Source: Solen grandis
Lineage: Eukaryota > Mollusca > Bivalvia > Adapedonta > Solenidae
Assembly (NCBI GenBank): GCA_021229015.1
Contig: CM037781.1
Location: forward strand, 33,273,525 to 33,337,524
Length of the DNA: 64,000 bases
Reading direction: 5' to 3'
Shown here: positions 55,601-64,000 of the stretch, piece after piece
Numbering within the stretch: position 1 is the stretch's first letter
How the letters are laid out: each line of letters starts with the position of its first letter
The notes under the pieces: model-generated
Databases searched by the model: none
Told to the model about the DNA's origin: nothing
What the model saw: the letters and a program-made list of their open reading frames with translations, nothing else
Position numbers and translations under genes: made by a program

Positions 55601-58300
55601 GGTCTTATAATGAAGTCACACTGACATTCTCTATAGACGGATACTCTAACCACTGAGCCACAAGGGAAGGTTTCTCAAAATTAAACTTCATATCTTTTAT
55701 AATCTATTGTCGATATGAGCCTTATAAACGTGATGTTTTTAATGTACGGTAATGGCATGAAACTGTTTATATGGAAACACCTATTTAGCGAAGAAAATAG
55801 GACATTTCCAACATGAGAGAGGAAAATAGGCTATTTTACGATCAAATATCTCCACATAGCGCTCCATAGGAAAAATCAACGCGTGTTAGTGGCACGTGTT
55901 TCCTTAAAGGCCCATTAATATATATTCATTCAATTGTGTGTTGCAGATTTGTTAAGAGATATAATCTATACATACTCGTTGGCGACAACATTACTACTAT
56001 CAATTCATAAATAAGAAAGAATCTTTTACTAAAGGTTACTAAAATAGATACCTTATTTGCTTATTCCGCATACCTTTCAATAGACGAATCGTCAGTGCAT
56101 AAATTGATGACGTAGCAGATGAAAAGAGTGTGAATTGGCGAAGATATTTTCGATCGGGAGTACTTGTCTATGCAAAATGTAAACAACTTTGTATTTTGAC
56201 ATCCATACAGAATACTAGATTGTGTAATTTCATTAACATTTTCAATGCGTTTAACTGTTATTTACCTCAGACAATTACACGATATTACCATTTGCGTTAG
56301 TCTACAATATATCGATATTATTTTATCTTTTTTTCCATGAACTATGCATCATTATGAAATGCTATGGACCTTTACGTGTAACTCTTGTAATAAAACAAAC
56401 CGAATAACTGGAACAATCCACCTATAATTATAACATTGAAAATAAATGTAAAAAGGTGATTTCAAAATTCTACTCATTTTTTACACTTTTAGCACCTATC
56501 AACAGTATTTAGAATGTGATGAATTATGTTATACTCAGAACGCAGATTTGTATTTATTGCAACGACAATCAATTACAGCGATTGCTTCAATAAGCAAGGC
56601 ATTGGTTAAAACAATTCGTTTTTAAAGGACTTTATGCTTGCCTTAAAGCATCTCGTTCAAAGATAGACTTTGATAGGGAATTTGATTAAAACTTATTATG
56701 TATATATTACCTCTAAATATTCCTTTACAGACACATCGTTACCAAACGTGATATTCCGCGGTTGTAAAAAAATGGGGTTTTCTCCATCATATGAAATAGC
56801 GTTACGAATGGTTTAAAACCTATGTTATGAAGCATGAAATCTAGATTTTCTACTTCCGTATGCTGTCACATGCAAAATCACGTGCAAGCGCTCACTTTAC
56901 AGGCTGTAGAAATTAATTACACTATCGGGACTGGTGAAGACGCCATTTTGCGAAATGCCACAAGGTACAACAAAATATGCTTCTTGGATACTACCATGTT
57001 CTACATGTATATTTAACCGGAATTCCCATAAGTGCAAAATAGCATTAACCTACAGTTTCCGAGTCTATTCTTTATTAACATTAACGAGTGAAAACAAATA
57101 TTTTTTTTAATTCCACCAGAAATGTTGACGCCTTCTTCCATGGACATTAAAATGCTACCTCACAACGTTCCCGGGTAATGTTTGACAAAATTGATCAAGT
57201 TTGGCCCTGGTTTGGTTGGTTCATACAAAATACTAACTTATTAACTATACCTCAAGCTTTATTCAATGAACATTTTTGTTGTTGACTAATCTGGTTTTTT
57301 AATGTTGTAAAATCTTTAGGAACAAAGTATAAAATCGTATTTGTAAATGTTGATAGAAATTAACCCTTTATTTATCTTACTTATACAACAGTGTCTAGCA
57401 GCATTGATATATTTTGAAATATAAACTCTGAAAGTCATCATATCTATTGCAGAAAAAAACACAATGACCACCAAGAAAATGTTGATAACATGATGATTTC
57501 ATTTTTTCGGAAAGTGTCGCCGTGAAGAATAAAATAAACCATTTTTGAAAAAAAATTGTAAAAGAAAGGATGGACTTCACTGTAGAAACATACAATTCAT
57601 TGATCTAGACATTTAAAAAATGCGCATAAAATTTATTTTATATCAGACTATATCAATTATGTTCTAGTACGTGTCAGTCAATCAAGGATCACGGTGCATG
57701 AATGGTTAAAGTCTATCACGTTCTATTATAATAGTTTTTACACTTTTTTTCTTTTGGTTGGAAAAAGATTGTAACAACTTTTACTAATTCCTCTAGACAG
57801 TTTCTCAAAACTTAAAACTTGGCAAGAGGCCGCTGCGGTCTCAAGTCCCAGGCTGGACTCTGCGATTGATCATATGTTCAGTAATTCTAGTGTGTGGTAG
57901 CTCATTAGTTCTTCCCTTAGAGCCATCTGTGTAATCGATGTCTTCCCACGTCTGTTTTAGTTGTTTGACTGCATATAGCTTAATTAATGCCGCAACAATG
58001 GTAAGAAATAACTTCATACAACTTTCAAGCTTTAGTTGTGGTCAAGGTTTCAAATAAATAACACTATTTAAAACGAAATGTGTGTCTGTATTTCCCTAAT
58101 ATAGATTTATTTGACACTGTGCATTCTTCTCTATACATAGTTTTGTATTGTTATTTGATATTCCAGACTAATTGGACAAATGATCTCTTTTCTTTTGAAT
58201 TATTTTGATATGTTGGACAGTAGTATCGGTAAAAGCCCAAGACTGATATGAATTAAATGTAAGTTAACTTGATATAAATCATTATTTAAACTGTTGCCAG
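52700..58300. other. Unassigned stretch
   Basis: No supported gene. A tRNA-like phrase on the minus strand near 55645-55665 ('gtggctcagtggttagag') is probably a SINE head remnant. Short open frames show no domain. Confidence 0.4.
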
Positions 58301-58349
58301 GCAAAATAAATAAATTGTTGAACATATACCCACATGTTTGTGTGTGGGT

Positions 58350-58369
58350 GAGAGAGAGAGAGAGAGAGA
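58350..58369. repeat. (GA)n microsatellite
   Basis: About ten GA units next to a short (TG)n run. Confidence 0.95.
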
Positions 58370-58399
58370 AAAAACCTTGTAATCCAATCGGAAAGTAAT

Positions 58400-60688
58400 G
58401 TAATGAACTGGAACTGACTGATTAAAATAAACCTCAAAGGTATTTTTAGTTTTTATGAACAAATATGAAAATGAAGAAAACAACCAAGTTTGTTATGTAC
58501 GTAACACATGATTATAAAATAAAATATAAATTATTCAGTCAATATCAAATCGTAGGATTGTTTAAAATTAAATTATTGCAGTCAGCTTAACTTGTGAAAT
58601 AATGTAACGCGAATTTGAAGAATTTCACCAAATACGTAATCAAAGTTTAGTTATTGTCTGTCATTTCATTTTGTTAGATATATTGTTTACATGTATTATA
58701 AATGAAATCATATTGGCGTGACGAGCAGTTCCTATAATCTTTGTGTGTGACTCGATTTGTGGGTCTTATATAAAATGATACATTGACTTAAAGAGTCACT
58801 AGCGGCAATTCCCTTTCACACTTTTTTTGTTTGGTCTATACAATAATATCATGTTGTTTTTGAGATATACTGCAACCAACCTATTCTAAACAGTTTTACT
58901 CCGTTAAAAATGTAACTGCGAATAATAAATGATTATCAACCGTCCTGGGCCTTTTAAATGATTTTGCTTACAAAAAAGATATTTGGCTTTGGACTTTTTT
59001 TTTTTTTTTTACTAAACATTTAACCTATTTTGACAAGCATAGAATAGCAGTACATACAGAGTGATACATACATAAGTCCATACAAATGTTGATAGTAATC
59101 AATCTTTTGTTATAACATTTAATTAATGACCCATTTCTTTTACGCATTTATTTATTTTTAAACTTTGTCTATTCAAAATGAGTAAAATTGGTGTTTCTAT
59201 AATACATTATCCATGAGGTAGTACCAGGGCCCATAATTCAGAAATATGTTAATTCTGCAGTTAAATCTCAGACTCAAGAAGTACAACGTAATATATTACT
59301 CTTTTCAGTGCATGTAATTATATTTCTTAAAATAATAAAGGAATCATTACAAGACATAAATGGGCTTTTTTGTAAATTCGTTTAGTACCATAAAAGAAGA
59401 AATTGAGTACTTAAAATATTAGAATTTTAGAATATTGTCAAAGTCCTGTCCGGGTGTATAATGCCGCCAGTCTATGATGTGGTATTGCAGTCACGCGGCA
59501 CTGTTTATATAATGATTATAATAATTATCAAAATGTAGGAAATATTGTCAGCCGGACGTAAAGCTTAACAAAAGCCTAACATAAAAAAAAAATAAAAAGG
59601 AACTGAGACAAATATTTAAATAAATGGGATGATATTAGACTTGGTCCGAAGACCGGATTCCGGATAAAAGACCCGGCCTATAAACATATGAAGTGTGTCT
59701 GGTATAAATCGGAAATCAGTGCCTGGGGTTGTACAACATCACCATTATAATCATTACTATAATGAATACGAACGAATGCAGACGTATTAGATAATAATAT
59801 TTCATCACAATCATTTCCATGGTCATCACAAATAACACTATTAGTATACTATTGCATTTATTTTATGATAGTAGCAGAAGTAGAAAGTTGTTGTAGGCCT
59901 TAAACTCGTGTTGCGTTCACAATATTTTACGTCACTCAGAGTACAGTTACTTGGATAAAATGCATTTGATTATAGAATTTTTTTTCAAAATTCAATTTTA
60001 ACTACACTTACAGCGCCTTACGCTTGTTTTTTTATTATTGTTGATGCTTCCTTAAACTAATAGATATCTGAGGTTTCGGGTGTCAATAACAAGAAAGTGT
60101 CCACTTTTGCAGTACAAGAACAGTTAATGAAGAATTCTTATGTCTTATCCAATTAAAACAGACTGATAAAATCTCAATATAGTAATATTCTAAAAAAGTA
60201 TTCATTAAGCGGACGTTTGTTCCGGAAAGAATTTGAATTTAAAAGACATTTTTATTAAAATGTTAGTGTAAAGGTATTATTTATACTAAATAGTGTAATC
60301 TTATTAAATTTCTTTTGTAATATCTTAATATTTCAAAATTATTATCGAAGAACGCAGCGGGTCAGTTGACCACATGACATTAGTGCATAAACAATGTATT
60401 GGTTCAAACAAAGGAATAATCAATATCAAATCAATTTAAGAAAACATGATGAATAAATTGGGTATTATGTCCAACAGAGAGCAGCATTTCATTCATTTGT
60501 AGACATGTCTTTGAGACGGCACTGAGACATACCGTAGACACAATGCAAAATACTACACCCAATCGCTTTATCCTGGCACTAGCCAACCATTATTTGAAGT
60601 ATCCAGACTGTTTTTGCTGACAACTGCATGTAAAGGTCTTAGAAGGAAAGTCAATAAGTGCATATTACAGGAGAGTGAGATACAGGGA
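58400..60688. other. Unassigned AT-rich stretch
   Basis: No gene or repeat recognised apart from homopolymer runs. Confidence 0.4.
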
Positions 60689-60788
60689 NNNNNNNNNNNN
60701 NNNNNNNNNNNNNNNNNNNNNNNNNNNNNNNNNNNNNNNNNNNNNNNNNNNNNNNNNNNNNNNNNNNNNNNNNNNNNNNNNNNNNNNN
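60689..60788. other. Assembly gap (100 N)
   Basis: Exactly 100 unknown bases; open frames across it on both strands are artefacts. Confidence 0.99.
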
Positions 60789-61387
60789 ACATCAAATCAG
60801 ATTCAGATATTCTAAAGAGGACAGTTCAAATATTCAACAGGAGGTCAATCACATATTAAAGAGCATGTCCAAGCACATACGTTTCACAGTTTGTCAAATC
60901 ATGTCTTCTAGAGGTAGTTCCGCATTTCATGAGGGTTGTCTGATCAAGTATCCTAAAAAGGGTTTCAATCACGTATTCAAGAGTTTTTTTTGTAAGCAGC
61001 ATAATTAAAGATACCGTGATTCTCCTTTCAACGGTTATGTCTGTCTGAAAAGGTGCATTATATGGTGTTGCATTGGCCAAAAACAAATGTGACAGAAATG
61101 AGAAACTCTGGGCAAACTATTAGGGATCGTATATGAGTTACATAAAAAAGTACGATTTTGGAAGGGTTTCATGTGGAGCGGTATGAGGCATACTCAATTA
61201 TGCTTAAAATCACGCCACATTTTGACAGTGAAAGGTATCTTTGTATTTACTTTTAATATCATAAATTAACAATGTTGTATTTAATGTTGTTTTCCCCCAA
61301 TTTATAACAAAAATGCAATTCTAAAATAATTCCGTCTGCATTTTAGACATGTTAGGGACTACATGAATGTTATAAAGTGGTTCCTCA

Positions 61388-61745
61388 ATGAAATATCACA
61401 GTTTAGACAAGTCACATTATACTACAACAAAACAGTATCAAATATCACAGATTAGACAAGTCACATTATACTACAACAAAACACAGTATCAAATATCACA
61501 GATTAGACAAGTCACATTATACTACAACAAAACACAGTATCAAATATCACAGATTAGACAAGTCACATTATACTACAACAAAACACAGTATCAAATATCA
61601 CAGATTAGGCAAGTCACATTATACTACAACAAAACACAGTATCAACTATCACAGATTAGGCAAGTCACATTATACTACAACAAAACACAGTATCAAATAT
61701 CACAGATTAGACAAGTCACAGTATACTACAACAAAACACAGTATC
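61388..61745. repeat. 51-bp tandem repeat, seven copies
   Basis: Near-identical units with core 'cagattagacaagtcacatt' then 'atactacaacaaaacacag'. The period is a multiple of three, so a 158-codon frame with a 17-residue repeat (QISQIRQVTLYYNKTQY) runs through it on the plus strand. There is no promoter, splice or homology evidence that it is translated. Confidence 0.95.
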
Positions 61746-62106
61746 CTGATTGCAAAGCAAGGAAGTTTCACCAGCATCATTTTCAAGGACTTTGTTGTGC
61801 CCAGACACTCACTGAACCTACAACCACTGGATTAGAAGGCAAATGCTCTAAGCACTTGATATAAGAGACTGACAGGAAACGGATTAAGACTACATTCAGT
61901 AATTATCATATTTTACAACAGTGATAATTTAAGCCCTTAATAAGCATACTTTCTAGCAGTTGATGATATAAACCTTTCCTGCAGATATTCCTTTTCTGTA
62001 ATTAACCCATATATCATTGACAATTTTATTTGTATTTGCTCACCCTGTGTCAGCAATAGGTCTCTAGTTCAAATCAATCTCTACCAGCATAATTTTATCT
62101 CTTTTA

Positions 62107-62183
62107 GTAACTCTTATTGGTAGCTCAGTCAGTATAGCACTTGCATGTAAGCAAGGGTCCTGGTTCGAGTCCCAGTCTTGCTA
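62107..62183 (+). mobile_element. tRNA-like sequence (SINE head or tRNA pseudogene)
   Basis: It has 'ggtagctcagtcagtatagc' (A-box region) and 'tcctggttcgagtccca' (B box) at proper spacing. The acceptor arms pair only over about five bases (gtagc/gctac) and the anticodon arm folds with a wrong-sized loop. So it is not a good functional tRNA. Confidence 0.5.
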
Positions 62184-62196
62184 CACTTCTTTTTAG

Positions 62197-62806
62197 CTCA
62201 CCTGATCCCGTGAGTGTCCATCGTGCGGCGTCAACATTTTTTAGTGTTTACACTCTAACACTCTATTTCTTAAGCAATCAACTTCAAACTTTAAGACAAT
62301 GTTTAAGACCATAATGTCTCGATTGAGTTCGATTATGAATGAGATCCGTCAATTAGGTCAGGAGTTATGGCCCTTTTAATATTAAAAAAATGCTTCAAAA
62401 ATGGCTTATTTCACGTTGTTAACACTCTAGCATCCTCTAGCATCTTTATCTTTTGAGCAATCATTTCAAACTTTATTGCAATGCTTATGACCATAAGGTC
62501 TCGATTGAGTTCGATTATGGCTGAGATCGGTCAATTAGGTCAGGAGTAATGCCCCTTTTAATATTTAAAAAATGCCAGATTTCACTTTGTTTACACTCTA
62601 GCATCTTCATTTTTTTTTTAACTTTAAGACAATGTTTATGCCCATAATCTCGCAATCGGGTTCAATTATAACTGATATTGACTAGTTTAGGAGTTATGCC
62701 CTTTTCACCATAAAAAAGGCCAGATTTCACTTTTACACTCTAGCATCTTTATTTCTTAAGCAATCATCTTCCTCAGGTGAGCGATCAAGGACCATCTTGT
62801 CTTATG
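62197..62806. mobile_element. TIR element with four tandem units of about 130-175 bp
   Basis: Ends agctcacctga and tcaggtgagcg are inverted. Inside, units beginning 'acactctagcatctttat' contain 'gtctcgattgagttcgatta' and 'gtcaattaggtcaggagt'. Non-coding. This type of element is a familiar dispersed repeat of bivalves (recalled). Confidence 0.75.
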
Positions 62807-64000
62807 TGGTTATTATAAAATAGTTTTCATGTAAATCACCCTTAGGTTTGTCAAGAACAATAATTATGTTCTATCCTGTGAACTCAGGTACAAAAAGAGG
62901 GTGTGTAATAGTGCTTAAATAACCGTTATCAGTATGAGATTCCTGTAAATGTCTTAGCTACCAGCTTACTTACCCACTTGGTAAGGAAGGGGTCTCCAAT
63001 TCACATTCTGCAGATATTTCTTTCACCAAATTAATTTTAGCACAAGTTCTTCAGTATATATTGCCATATGGTTTGTCAAAAAGAAAGTAATATGTTCTCG
63101 TTCTAGCGAAGTCAGCAACAGATTTTGAGTAGCCACAGCCTTCTAAGTATAATTAACTCTTATCAGTGAGACTTGTGTAAATTTCCCAACTGACAATCAC
63201 ACATCCTAGATATTTTTCAGAGTTGATTGTTTTCGTTGAAATTAAATACATCACTGCAAAATGTCTGAAAAAAAAAAAGATTAACAATACCGCATCACAA
63301 CCTAATTAAGTTAATGACTTCATATCATACCTGAGATAAGCCATGTGAATCAGTTTCTTGGCCCAGTGCTTGGAGAACTGTCCTTGGACAAAACAGTATA
63401 ATGAGTATAAAGATTATTTTGGCGACAGTGGCTAGGCAAAAATAAATATTCCGTTTCTGGTCTCCAGCAAATAAAAAAGAGGGTCGGTGGTCGGGAATTT
63501 ATTTGTTTTATTATTTTTTAAAATGAAACGCAAGATAAAAAAGGGGAAATTTTTTTTTTTAAGGCGGAAAGGTAAAAAAACGCAAACAACTTTAGGATCG
63601 CTCGTTAAAAAAGAGGGTCGTTCAGAAGACAAGAAACGAAACTTTTTTTTGGTCCTAGTCGCAGAGGAGGTATCTTATGACCCCAGTGCTACACCCAAGG
63701 AATAAACAAGAACTTATGTACAGTACTGCTCACTCAAAGGCAAGTGTTTTTGATGAAAAAACATTTGGGGTGTTGAAGTCAAGATTTAGGTTTGTTTGAA
63801 TTTTTATAGTTGTATTTAAATGATGAAGAGCGGGTGTACGTAATTCCGAACTGTATTTTTTCCGAACAAAACTATACATTAAGTTGTAATCCATGTATTT
63901 TCACGTTTTCTGAGAAAATGACCAGGGCCATCATGCCCCTCTTGTTTTAAAATTGTTCAATAGATCTATTTAATTTTAAAATACTTAAATGTCGAAGGGC
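62807..64000. other. Unassigned stretch with one repeat-end relic
   Basis: 'accagggccatcatgcccctcttgtt' at 63920-63946 is a solo end of the same broad class as the element at 9691. Open frames at 63432-63705 are Lys/Phe-rich low-complexity and not convincing. Confidence 0.45.

Noticed and set aside
62107..62183. Functional tRNA gene
   Set aside because: Acceptor and anticodon arms do not pair properly although both internal promoter boxes are present.

Overview
This is an animal nuclear sequence, AT-rich, intron-bearing and full of repeats. The repeats (a TTAA-flanked 234-bp MITE, tRNA-derived SINEs, TIR elements with internal tandem units that end in 'agctcacctga...tcaggtgagc' or carry 'gggccatcatggccc'-like ends) and a KMT5A-type SET gene best fit a bivalve mollusc. 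That assignment is inference from recalled repeat and gene styles, not a database result. Two 100-base runs of N (10589-10688, 60689-60788) are scaffold gaps.

Region by region. 1-18.7 kb: the minus strand carries exons of a SET-domain methyltransferase-like gene (13.7-17.4 kb, probable promoter at 18.6 kb). Its introns and downstream flank hold MITEs, a hAT-like element, tandem-repeat elements and a nearly intact PIF/Harbinger transposase (11.0-12.3 kb, minus) with its TATA box and a CpG-rich inverted array upstream. 18.7-31 kb: mostly non-coding, with a TIR element, SINE copies and a 37-bp minisatellite; no gene recognised. 31.1-37.1 kb, minus: the 3' part of a decayed Ty3/Gypsy retroelement (end of RT, RNase H, integrase, a PHD finger), followed by a decayed ORF with RS-rich, C2H2-like and TatD-nuclease-like parts. 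37.1-48.6 kb: an unusual segment with a two-exon coiled-coil protein, a 795-aa uncharacterised protein overlapping a Myb/SANT-like ORF, a 121-aa Cys-rich ORF, and several arrays built from GGGTAACC-type words in both orientations. 48.6-51.8 kb, minus: the 5' part of a Gypsy element (gag, zinc knuckle, protease, start of RT). 52-64 kb: AT-rich, minisatellites, tRNA-like fragments and one TIR element.

Most interesting reading: the two Gypsy pieces have the same orientation and the correct order, and the right piece stops in RT within about 15 residues of where the left piece starts. They look like one element split by about 11.5 kb of inserted DNA. That inserted DNA is the segment with the unrecognised 795-aa gene set and the inverted GGGTAACC arrays, and it is the best candidate here for an undescribed mobile or rearranged system. 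The retroelement itself is further split by a SINE with a perfect 13-bp target duplication and by a 1.05-kb TA-flanked element.
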